Position numbers and translations under genes: made by a program
Notes under the pieces: model-generated
Seen by the model: the letters and a program-made list of their open reading frames with translations, nothing else
What the model was told of the DNA's origin: nothing
Databases searched by the model: none
Part shown: piece by piece, positions 9,033-16,565 of the stretch
Layout of the letters: every line of letters begins with the position of its first letter
Numbering within the stretch: position 1 is the first letter of the stretch
From: UBA6898 sp964463135
Lineage (GTDB): Bacteria > Nitrospirota > Thermodesulfovibrionia > Thermodesulfovibrionales > UBA6898
Reading direction: 5' to 3'
Assembly: GCA_964463135.1 (NCBI GenBank)
Contig: CAYXBA010000004.1
Coordinates: forward strand, 124,001 to 188,000
DNA: 64,000 nt

Positions 9033-9797
9033 ATGAACCAAATCGATCACAATGCGATCCTCTTTGCAAATGACAATCCGTCTCTGCTCATGTACGTCGG
9101 CATTCTGGTCAAGCGGCTCGGTTACAGGGTCTATCTTGCCCTTGACGGCATGGAAGCCGTGAGGGTAGCCAGGGAGCGGAAGCCGACCATCATGGTCCTT
9201 GACTATGCCCTTCCAAAAATCAACGGCATTTCATGCATCAATATGATGCGTAATGATGCCGTATTGCGGGATATACCTATTCTGATACTCGGCCCGGAAG
9301 AAAATGCCTTTTCAAAGCTGGACATCGAAAAAATGGATGTTCAGGGGTATCTGAAAAAACCCCTGAATGTTACCGACTTTTATCGTGCCATCCAGAAATG
9401 CCTTCACCATACAGTAAAGCGCAGGCATATCAGGGCTCCCCTCACCATAAACGTAAGCGTGAACTGCAAGGGGGAAGAGAAGGAACTTCCCGGATCAGGC
9501 CTTTCTGTTGAGGGTATTTTCCTGAAGACCTCTGAACCCTATCCGGCGGGCACGGAAATGGACCTTGTAATGACCCCTGATGATGAGGACCCTATGGAAT
9601 TGAAGGGCATGGTCGTGTCTGCACAGAGGACGTCTGCTGATGCCCGGCCTGATTCCGGGATGAGCATAAAGTTCGTGGATCTTCCCGAAGATGTCCGTTA
9701 CCGGCTCCACTATGTGGTCATGAAAGAATTGACCAGGGATATCAGCGTTGGTGATGCCGGCGAGACGTGGCTTGATGACGCGCTGAATATTGCTTAG
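9033..9797 (+). CDS. Response regulator with receiver and C-terminal PilZ-like domain
   Basis: The protein is 254 residues when started at the ATG at 9033 (GAAGGAACC upstream); an earlier open frame would overlap the RACo gene and is less likely. The receiver domain (residues 8-125) retains the acceptor Asp in MVLDYALPKING and the Lys in GYLKKPLN. The C-terminal domain resembles PilZ: it begins RRHIRAP (RxxxR), but the usual Asp of DxSxxG is Gly in SGLSVEG. Cyclic-di-GMP binding is therefore uncertain. Such proteins commonly affect motility, pili or surface behaviour. It converges on panC with a 4-base overlap. Confidence 0.8.
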   Translation: MNQIDHNAILFANDNPSLLMYVGILVKRLGYRVYLALDGMEAVRVARERKPTIMVLDYALPKINGISCINMMRNDAVLRDIPILILGPEENAFSKLDIEKMDVQGYLKKPLNVTDFYRAIQKCLHHTVKRRHIRAPLTINVSVNCKGEEKELPGSGLSVEGIFLKTSEPYPAGTEMDLVMTPDDEDPMELKGMVVSAQRTSADARPDSGMSIKFVDLPEDVRYRLHYVVMKELTRDISVGDAGETWLDDALNIA

Positions 9798-10642
9798 ATC
9801 GTAACAAGCATATTGTCGATCAGCCGTGTCCCTGATATCCTGACCGCTGCGGCCAGGAGCAGATCTCCCTGGAGATCTTCGATCTCGTCAAGCGTGTCGG
9901 GATGATAGACTGAGACATAGTCAATACCTGTGATCTTTGTCTCTCTTGCAAGAACATCTTTCATCTTATTCCGGATCAACTCGCCAGACCTTGCTCCTGC
10001 CCGGATCGCTTCCGCAGCCTCACTGAGGCAGAGGTAAAGCACGGTGGCGGCAAGCCTCTCTTCATCCCCCAGATATGCATTGCGCGAACTCAGGGCAAGG
10101 CCGTCCTGCTCCCTGATCGTCGGGCAGACAACAATCTCGGTATCATAATTGAGATCCCTGGCCATTCTTTTGATGATCACGGTCTGCTGAAAGTCCTTCT
10201 GGCCGAAATAAGCCCGTGTTGGCCTCACGAGAGAAAAGAGCTTTGCCACTATTGTTGCAACTCCCTTGAAATGGCCAGGCCTGAAATGGCCGCACATCCT
10301 GTCAGAAAGACCCTTCACTTCGATCTCTGTCGAAAAGCCTGCCGGGTACATAAGGGTATCGTCAGGGAGAAAGAGGATATCAACAGCTTCTGCCCTAAGC
10401 CTCTCAATATCAGCTTCAAGCGGTCTCGGATAGTTGGTAAAGTCCTCGGAGGGCCCAAACTGGGTCGGGTTCACAAAGATGCTCACCACAGTCACATTAT
10501 TTTCTTCCCGTGACATCCGGATAAGACTCAGATGTCCTTCATGGAGCGCTCCCATGGTCGGCACAAAGCCGATAGTCCTGCTGCGGAGCAGATGCCCCTG
10601 CGATGTGTCCTGCATGATCCTCGGAATCCTGATGATCTCCAT
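9794..10642 (-). CDS. panC: Pantoate--beta-alanine ligase
   Basis: This enzyme condenses D-pantoate and beta-alanine using ATP, the last step of pantothenate synthesis, in the cytoplasm. At 282 residues it is of normal family length. Motifs: VPTMGALHEGHLSLI (HIGH-type nucleotide binding), FVNPTQFGPSEDF, YFGQKDFQQ and ALSSRNAYL (KMSKS-like). It starts 6 bases after ispG ends and probably belongs to an mltG-ispG-panC run. Confidence 0.97.
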   Translation of the reverse strand: MEIIRIPRIMQDTSQGHLLRSRTIGFVPTMGALHEGHLSLIRMSREENNVTVVSIFVNPTQFGPSEDFTNYPRPLEADIERLRAEAVDILFLPDDTLMYPAGFSTEIEVKGLSDRMCGHFRPGHFKGVATIVAKLFSLVRPTRAYFGQKDFQQTVIIKRMARDLNYDTEIVVCPTIREQDGLALSSRNAYLGDEERLAATVLYLCLSEAAEAIRAGARSGELIRNKMKDVLARETKITGIDYVSVYHPDTLDEIEDLQGDLLLAAAVRISGTRLIDNMLVTI

Positions 10643-10648
10643 CCCTCT

Positions 10649-11713
10649 CTATTTCTCTCCTTTGCCGATTTCGCTCATCAATTCGCGGAGAAGATCTTTT
10701 TCCTTGACGGTCTTTACAACCTTGCCCTTCCTGAAAAGAATGCCCCTGCCTTTTCCGCCCGCGATACCGATATCCGCCTCACGCGCCTCTCCGGGGCCGT
10801 TGACCACGCAGCCCATAACAGCAACAGTCACCTGCTTATCAGTATCCTTGAGCTCAGATTCGACCTTTGCCGCCAGCCCCCTGATGTCTATCTGGCACCG
10901 GCCGCAGGTCGGACAGGATATGATATTAGCACCTTTCTGCCTGAGACCGAGGGACTTGAGTATCTCATAGGCAACGCGCACCTCCTGGACCGGGTCGGCT
11001 GACAGTGAAACTCTCATGGTATCGCCAAGACCTTCTGACAGGAGGATCCCAAGCCCCACCGAGCTCTTGATAATGCCGGTAAAGGAAGGGCCTGCCTCTG
11101 ATATGCCGATATGAAGGGGATATCTGAATTTCTTCGCAAAGAGACGGTATGCCTCGACCGTTGTTACAACATTAGAAGCCTTAAGAGATACTTTGATCTC
11201 TTTAAAGTTCATGCGTTCGAGTATGTTGATATGGTCTGCTGCGCTTTGCACCAGTGCCTCAGGAGTGGGATGGCCGTATTTTTTGAGCAGTTCCTTTTCC
11301 AGCGAGCCGGCATTCACCCCGATGCGTATCGGAATACCCTTATCCCTGCAGGCTGTTACGACCTGGGCCACCTTCCAGCGCGCACCGATATTTCCGGGGT
11401 TGATCCTTAATCCGTCGACCCCCTGTTTTATGGCTTCAAGGGCAAGTCTCCAGTCAAAGTGAATATCCGCGATCAGGGGGATCGGTATTGCCTTCCTGAT
11501 TTTTCCCAATGCCTGGGCAGCTTCCATGTCCGGGACGGCAACCCTGATGATCTCGCAGCCCGCCTTTGCAAGCCTCCGTATCTGCCGCGCGGTTGCAGCA
11601 GCATTCCGCGTATCGGTCTTTGACATGGACTGTACGGATATTGGGCTGCCTCCGCCTACAGGGACATCCCCTACAGAGAGTTTTCTTGTCCTGTCGCGAT
11701 GATCAGTTGCCAT
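10649..11713 (-). CDS. ispG: 4-hydroxy-3-methylbut-2-enyl-diphosphate synthase
   Basis: GcpE/IspG converts methylerythritol cyclodiphosphate to HMBPP in the non-mevalonate isoprenoid pathway. It has a TIM-barrel-like N-terminal domain (PISVQSMSKTDT, LIADIHFDWRLAL, LRINPGNIG) and a C-terminal 4Fe-4S domain with ligands in ISCPTCGRC and VAVMGCVVNGPGEA. At 354 residues it is the short bacterial form. The start overlaps the mltG end by 11 bases. Confidence 0.97.
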   Translation of the reverse strand: MATDHRDRTRKLSVGDVPVGGGSPISVQSMSKTDTRNAAATARQIRRLAKAGCEIIRVAVPDMEAAQALGKIRKAIPIPLIADIHFDWRLALEAIKQGVDGLRINPGNIGARWKVAQVVTACRDKGIPIRIGVNAGSLEKELLKKYGHPTPEALVQSAADHINILERMNFKEIKVSLKASNVVTTVEAYRLFAKKFRYPLHIGISEAGPSFTGIIKSSVGLGILLSEGLGDTMRVSLSADPVQEVRVAYEILKSLGLRQKGANIISCPTCGRCQIDIRGLAAKVESELKDTDKQVTVAVMGCVVNGPGEAREADIGIAGGKGRGILFRKGKVVKTVKEKDLLRELMSEIGKGEK

Positions 11714-12731
11714 TACTGCCTTCCTTTGCGCTGTTCATTTTTTCCTGTTTCATCAGGCGGTAGCTCTTTACTGCCTCTGCATGCTGGGCTGCGGTCTCGG
11801 TGAACCGATGCGAACGGTCATCCTGCGCAACAAAATATATATAGGGCACATTCGCCGGATAGAGGGCTGCTGTGATCGATTTCATGCTTGGAGAGGCTAT
11901 GGGGCCAGGAGGAAGCCCCTTATTTGCATAGGTATTATAGGGGGTCTTGCGCTTCAGATCAGACAGAGTGATCTTTTCCTTCGAGCTTTTTACGCCATAG
12001 ATCGCGGTAGGGTCTGCCTGGAGAAGCATGTTCTTTCTGAGTCTGTTGTGATACACGGCCGAGATCAGTTCGCGCTCACTGTCAATAACAGCCTCCTTCT
12101 CTATGATCGATGCAAGGGTCAGGACCTTGTTCTCGGTCATGCCCAGTTCCTGCATTCGTGCCATGACCTTATCAGAGAGCTTTTCGCGCATCTTTGAGAT
12201 CATGATATCAAGGGCCTCTTCGGCCGCCATACCCTTTGGTATGTAATAGGTGTCCGGATAGAGATACCCTTCTATGCTCGGGGCGTCGATGTCATAGATT
12301 GCAAGAAAATCCCGGTCTCTCGCGATGTTCATGAATTCTTCAGACGATACGATCCCTGTCTTTGCAAAAGCAGAACTTATCTCGAGAAGGGAATCGCCTT
12401 CGAGGATCTTCACCTCATACTCAATAATCTTCCCCTTACGGAGGATCTTCAGGATCTCGAGGGGGTTCATACCGGTCCAGAGGGAATAGAAGCCTGCCCT
12501 GATACGCCGGTCAGCACCGGTAAGTCTGCCGAAGACCAGAAAGATCCGTTTATCCCTGATCAGGTTCTGCACGCGGAGTATTTCTGCAGCCTGCCTGAAT
12601 GTGGACCCCTGCGATATTTGTATTTCCAGGTTCTTGTTGCTGGTCTGTACAGGCAGAAAAAGCTCTATTGCAGCATAGAGCAGAAAGAGCAGTAACGATG
12701 CGAAAAACATAAGAAAAAAGTTCTTTTTCAT
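11703..12731 (-). CDS. mltG: Endolytic murein transglycosylase MltG (YceG family)
   Basis: This inner-membrane lytic transglycosylase is thought to terminate nascent glycan strands. The 342-residue protein has an N-terminal transmembrane helix (residues 5-27), a LysM-like subdomain (LEGDSLLEISSAF) and the catalytic glutamate in LASIIEKEAV, followed by the family motif PYNTYANKGLPPGPIASPS. It lies between the groEL terminator and ispG, overlapping ispG by 11 bases. Confidence 0.95.
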   Translation of the reverse strand: MKKNFFLMFFASLLLFLLYAAIELFLPVQTSNKNLEIQISQGSTFRQAAEILRVQNLIRDKRIFLVFGRLTGADRRIRAGFYSLWTGMNPLEILKILRKGKIIEYEVKILEGDSLLEISSAFAKTGIVSSEEFMNIARDRDFLAIYDIDAPSIEGYLYPDTYYIPKGMAAEEALDIMISKMREKLSDKVMARMQELGMTENKVLTLASIIEKEAVIDSERELISAVYHNRLRKNMLLQADPTAIYGVKSSKEKITLSDLKRKTPYNTYANKGLPPGPIASPSMKSITAALYPANVPYIYFVAQDDRSHRFTETAAQHAEAVKSYRLMKQEKMNSAKEGSNGN

Positions 12732-12775
12732 TCAGAATTTAGGATGCCAGAAAAAGCCGGCAAAGTAAAGGCATA

Positions 12776-12838
12776 CACTCTGGAGTGTTTTACGCTCCGG
12801 AGTGATAAAAAAAGGCGGGGCAAGGCCCCGCCTTTCAG
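12776..12838 (-). terminator. groEL transcription terminator with a second hairpin
   Basis: A GC-rich stem (AAAGGCGGGGC / GCCCCGCCTTT, 12811-12835) with a 3-base loop is followed on the minus strand by a run of seven T, a classical Rho-independent terminator after groEL. A second hairpin (CACTCTGGAG / CTCCGGAGTG, about 12776-12804) lies immediately beyond it. Together they separate groESL from mltG. Confidence 0.85.
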
Positions 12839-12857
12839 AGATGGTAAAATCTTTTCC

Positions 12858-14492
12858 TTAGTACATGCCGCCCATGCCACCGCCAGGAGGCATAGCTGGC
12901 ATCTCGGGCTTCTCCTCCGGCAGATCACTGATCATAACTGAGGTGGTAAGCATAAGGGATGCAACAGAAGCTGCGTTCTGAAGCGCGCACCTCGTGACCT
13001 TTGTCGGGTCTACGATTCCGGCCTTCAGCATGTCAACATATTCTTCTGAACCTGCGTCAAAACCGTAATTGGCGTCCTTTGAGGACTTGACCTTATCCAC
13101 AATAACAGACGGCTCAAGCTCGGTATTGTTGATGATCTGGCGGATAGGTTCCTCAAGTGCTCTCTTGATAATGTCAATGCCGACCTGCTGGTCATGGTTC
13201 TCAACCTTGAGGCCTTTCAGCGCATTGACGCAGCGAAGGAGCGCAACGCCGCCGCCGGGGACAATACCTTCTTCAACTGCTGCACGGGTTGCATGGAGCG
13301 CGTCCTCGACCCTTGCCTTCTTTTCCTTCATCTCGGTTTCGGTAGCTGCACCTACATTGATGACAGCGACGCCGCCAACGATCTTTGCAAGCCTCTCCTG
13401 GAGCTTTTCCCGGTCATAGTCAGAGGTGGTCTCATCGATCTGCGCCTTGATCTGCTTTACTCTGCCCTCGATCTTCTTGGGATCGCCTGCACCCTCGATG
13501 ATAGTGGTATTTTCCTTGTCAACCGCGATCTTCTTCGCCCTTCCGAGTTCAGTCAATTTAACGGTTTCAAGCTTGATGCCGAGGTCCTCGGAAATAACGG
13601 TCCCGCCGGTCAGGATAGCGATATCCTCAAGCATTGCCTTTCTCCGGTCGCCAAAGCCAGGAGCCTTGACCGCGCATACCTGGATAGTTCCCCTCAGCTT
13701 ATTCACAACAAGGGTAGCAAGGGCCTCGCCCTCAACCTCTTCAGCAATGATCATAAGCGGCTTGCCCATTTTTGCTGTCTGTTCGAGAACCGGAAGCAGG
13801 TCCTTCATGGATGAGATCTTCTTCTCATTGATGAGAATGAATGCATCATCAAGATTGCACTCCATTCTCTCAGGATCAGTCACAAAATAAGGTGAGCTGT
13901 ACCCCCTGTCAAACTGCATGCCCTCAACAACATCAAGGGATGTTGTCATGCTCTTTGCCTCTTCAACCGTGATAACACCGTCCTTGCCAACCTTGTCCAT
14001 GGCATCTGCGATCAGTTCGCCGATGGTGGAGTCATTGTTCGCTGAAATGGTGCCGACCTGGGCGATCTCTTTCTTGTCCTGTACAGGCCTGCTGATCTTC
14101 TTGAGCTCCCCTACAATAGATTCAACAGCCTTCTCGATTCCCCTCTTGATATCCATGGGGTTTGAGCCTGCAACAACATGCTTGATGCCGCCGCTGTATA
14201 TCGCATATGCGAGGACTGTCGCCGTGGTTGTGCCGTCGCCCGCGACATCCGAGGTCTTGCTGGCCACCTCGCGGACGAGCTGGGCGCCCATGTTCTCGAA
14301 AGAATCCTTGAGTTCGATCTCTTTTGCAACGGTAACGCCGTCCTTGGTGATGGTCGGTGCACCGTATTTCTTGTCGATCACTACATTCTTGCCCTTGGGT
14401 CCAAGAGTTGCCTTTACTGCATCCGTCAGCAGAGTGACGCCCTTCAACATCGAACTCCTTGCTGCCTCATCAAAAAGAAGCTGTTTTGCCAT
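12858..14492 (-). CDS. groL: Chaperonin GroEL (60 kDa)
   Basis: This is the ATP-dependent folding cage subunit, 544 residues. Motifs: LGPKGKNVVIDKKYGAP, the ATP-binding DVAGDGTTTATVLA, the GroEL signature region AAVEEGIVPGGGVALL and the Gly/Met-rich C-terminal tail (PPGGGMGGMY). It is downstream of groES with a 38-base gap and a good ribosome site (AGGAGG). Expression is presumably controlled by the CIRCE upstream of groES. Confidence 0.98.
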   Translation of the reverse strand: MAKQLLFDEAARSSMLKGVTLLTDAVKATLGPKGKNVVIDKKYGAPTITKDGVTVAKEIELKDSFENMGAQLVREVASKTSDVAGDGTTTATVLAYAIYSGGIKHVVAGSNPMDIKRGIEKAVESIVGELKKISRPVQDKKEIAQVGTISANNDSTIGELIADAMDKVGKDGVITVEEAKSMTTSLDVVEGMQFDRGYSSPYFVTDPERMECNLDDAFILINEKKISSMKDLLPVLEQTAKMGKPLMIIAEEVEGEALATLVVNKLRGTIQVCAVKAPGFGDRRKAMLEDIAILTGGTVISEDLGIKLETVKLTELGRAKKIAVDKENTTIIEGAGDPKKIEGRVKQIKAQIDETTSDYDREKLQERLAKIVGGVAVINVGAATETEMKEKKARVEDALHATRAAVEEGIVPGGGVALLRCVNALKGLKVENHDQQVGIDIIKRALEEPIRQIINNTELEPSVIVDKVKSSKDANYGFDAGSEEYVDMLKAGIVDPTKVTRCALQNAASVASLMLTTSVMISDLPEEKPEMPAMPPGGGMGGMY

Positions 14493-14530
14493 ATGTCATT
14501 TCCTCCTGAAAAATTCTGTTTGGATTTTGG

Positions 14531-14791
14531 CTATTCTACGATGCCGAGTATGTCTTCTTCTTTTACGATCAGATAATCAGTCCCGTCGATATTTACCTTG
14601 GAACCTGAATATTTATCGAAAAGTATGATATTGCCGACCTTCAGTTCCTTAACTTCTGAACCGACAGCCTCAACTTTACCCTTCTGGGGTTTTTCTTTTG
14701 CTGAATCAGGGATATAGATTCCGCCTGCGGTTCTTTCTCCTTCTTCAGAGTAGGATACAAATACCCTTTCCTTCAATGGCTTAAACTTCAT
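14531..14791 (-). CDS. groS: Co-chaperonin GroES
   Basis: This heptameric lid of GroEL has the family N-terminus MKFKPLKERVFV, mobile loop EEGERTAGGIYIPDSAKEKP and C-terminal IVKEEDILGIVE. Two in-frame ATGs exist; 14791 is chosen because AAGGAG lies 8 bases upstream of it, whereas the ATG at 14797 nearly touches the ribosome site. A CIRCE operator lies 40 bases upstream. Confidence 0.96.
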   Translation of the reverse strand: MKFKPLKERVFVSYSEEGERTAGGIYIPDSAKEKPQKGKVEAVGSEVKELKVGNIILFDKYSGSKVNIDGTDYLIVKEEDILGIVE

Positions 14792-14830
14792 AAGCATTTC
14801 TCCTTTCCTTAATAATAGAGTTTGGGGTTA

Positions 14831-14857
14831 TTAGCACTCAATGCCGGTGAGTGCTAA
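14831..14857. promoter_or_regulatory. Perfect CIRCE operator (HrcA binding site)
   Basis: TTAGCACTC, nine bases, then GAGTGCTAA: an exact match to the canonical CIRCE inverted repeat upstream of groES. It indicates heat-shock repression by HrcA, whose gene is not in this window. Confidence 0.97.
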
Positions 14858-14885
14858 TATACATGGATTTGAGCGATTATAGCAA
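14856..14885 (-). promoter_or_regulatory. Probable sigma-70-type groESL promoter
   Basis: On the minus strand TTGCTA, an 18-base spacer and TATATT lie directly in front of and touching the CIRCE, the expected arrangement for HrcA-repressed groESL promoters. The -35 box is weak (4/6), so the exact placement is tentative; a TATAAT also occurs a few bases upstream. Confidence 0.5.
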
Positions 14886-14962
14886 GGGCAACTGCGGGAT
14901 AAAAAAGCTTAAAAAAACGAATTTTCTATTATTTTATCGTAATATCTTCTTTTTTCTCGATA

Positions 14963-15898
14963 TTACTGCGAAAGTGATTTTTTCTTTGCAACCAGAAAGT
15001 TATCTATGGCTTCCCGGTAAAAATCTGCCTTATTTCTTGTCTCCTGAGGTATTCTGCTCTCATAAAGCTTAAACCCTTCTTTTATCTCAGCCCCAAAGAC
15101 TGCATAAAAATCACCACGCTTAACAGCCTCGTCAACTTTAGCGGAATTGTAAAGATAGATATCATTGATTATCGTCCGGGAAAGTCTCCGCGCCTTTTCT
15201 ATCGACTCATCGCTTTTTACATCGGCTGCCGGTTTCGGTGCCGGCTCTTCCCTGCCCGGGACCTCCTGATCCTTTTCCGACGGCCGCTGTTCAGCCGCTT
15301 TCGGCGCTGCCTGCTGGGGCTGGGTCGGTGTTTCCGGTTTTTCAGTCTCAGAGGGAGCCCCGCTCTTGATCCGGTTGATTGACTCGATCAGCCTGACAGA
15401 AAGATCATGCTCCTCGATGTAATCATCAGCTCCGTAGAGAGATACCGGATCTCTTCTGTATTTTGTCTTGTCATAGATGGAAGGCACAAGGATCAGCTTC
15501 ATCTCTTTAGTTTCAGGCCGCGACTTGAGTTTTTTGCAGACCTCGAACCCGTATATCTTGGGAAGGGCAACCTCTATAATGGCAAACGACGGCAGTTCTT
15601 TTATTGCCTTCACCATGGCATCTATGCCGTCAACAGACGTAACTACCGTATACCCCTCGCCCACAAGAAGTTTCGTGATATTCTCAACAACCGAGGCGCT
15701 GGAATGAGCAAGAAGGATCTTCTTTTCTTCAAGTGTCTTCTTTTCCTGGCCAGCCGGTTTCTTGATAACAAGGACTGTGCTGCACTTAGGGCACTTGAAC
15801 CTTGAACCCTGCGGAGAGAGCTTGGCCTCGTCTACTTTCAGCCTTGTCTTGCATTTTGGACATACAACTACCACGTGCTGGACCTCCTTGGCTGCCAC
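14963..15898 (-). CDS. Zinc-ribbon protein with degenerate receiver domain
   Basis: This 311-residue protein has an N-terminal MJ0042-type zinc ribbon (CPKCKTRLKV ... FKCPKCSTVLVI), a receiver-like domain (residues about 60-180), a Pro/Ala/Glu-rich linker (about 185-235) and a C-terminal helical region ending SLSQ. In the receiver the phospho-acceptor position is Glu (AIIEVALPKIYG) and the acidic pair near the start is replaced by HSS, so it is probably a pseudo-receiver. Proteins of similar layout occur in delta-proteobacteria and Nitrospirota, but the function is not known to me. It follows the groESL promoter region divergently. Confidence 0.7.
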   Translation of the reverse strand: MAAKEVQHVVVVCPKCKTRLKVDEAKLSPQGSRFKCPKCSTVLVIKKPAGQEKKTLEEKKILLAHSSASVVENITKLLVGEGYTVVTSVDGIDAMVKAIKELPSFAIIEVALPKIYGFEVCKKLKSRPETKEMKLILVPSIYDKTKYRRDPVSLYGADDYIEEHDLSVRLIESINRIKSGAPSETEKPETPTQPQQAAPKAAEQRPSEKDQEVPGREEPAPKPAADVKSDESIEKARRLSRTIINDIYLYNSAKVDEAVKRGDFYAVFGAEIKEGFKLYESRIPQETRNKADFYREAIDNFLVAKKKSLSQ

Positions 15899-16539
15899 AG
15901 TTTAATAGTGATAAGACCCGCCAGAAATCCGCCTGCATGTGCAAGCCAGGCAATGCCTCCCTGGCTCGGCATACCCTGCGTTATCAAGCCGTTTACAACC
16001 TGTATAATAGCCCAAAACCCTATAACTATCAAGGCTGGGACCTTCACGGACTGCACAAAGAAGCCGAGAAAGATTATCGTATGTATCCTCGCCATCGGAA
16101 AAAGGAGGAGATAGGCTCCAAGCACGCCTGAGACCGCACCACTTGCCCCGATCATCGGCACACCCGAGTCAGTTGCGCTCAGCGTATGCGACAGGGCAGC
16201 AGCGATCCCGCAGAACAGGTAGAACAATATGAATCTGAAGTGGCCGAGCCGGTCCTCGATATTATTGCCGAAGATCCAGAGGTAGAGCATATTGCCAAAG
16301 ATATGGAAAAACCCGCCGTGCATGAACATGGAGGTGAATATGGTCAGGAAAGGGTGTATGGGCTGCGCAGATTCAAGCGAAACAATATTGTGCGGAATAG
16401 CACCATAGGCATAGACAATGCGCTTGCCGTCAACATCGGTCATGAGCTGGAGAGAAAAAACAAGAATATTCAGACCGATCAGACCGATAGTGACATAGGG
16501 GAACGTATCAGTAGGATTATCGTCCTTATAGGGGAACAT
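15868..16539 (-). CDS. Rhomboid-family intramembrane serine protease
   Basis: This 223-residue membrane protein has about six transmembrane helices. The catalytic Ser is in MIGASGAVSGVLGAYL (GxSx motif) and the catalytic His in AWLAHAGGFLAG, with the conserved HGGFFHIFGNMLYLWIFG segment between. Rhomboids cut transmembrane substrates within the inner membrane; the substrate is unknown. The end overlaps the start of the zinc-ribbon protein gene by 31 bases. Confidence 0.92.
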   Translation of the reverse strand: MFPYKDDNPTDTFPYVTIGLIGLNILVFSLQLMTDVDGKRIVYAYGAIPHNIVSLESAQPIHPFLTIFTSMFMHGGFFHIFGNMLYLWIFGNNIEDRLGHFRFILFYLFCGIAAALSHTLSATDSGVPMIGASGAVSGVLGAYLLLFPMARIHTIIFLGFFVQSVKVPALIVIGFWAIIQVVNGLITQGMPSQGGIAWLAHAGGFLAGLITIKLWQPRRSSTW

Positions 16540-16565
16540 GCACCCTGATCCTTACTCCTGGCAAA

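Noticed and set aside
13918..14628. Open frame of 236 codons opposite groEL/groES
   Set aside because: It is antisense to highly conserved chaperonin genes and has no recognisable content.
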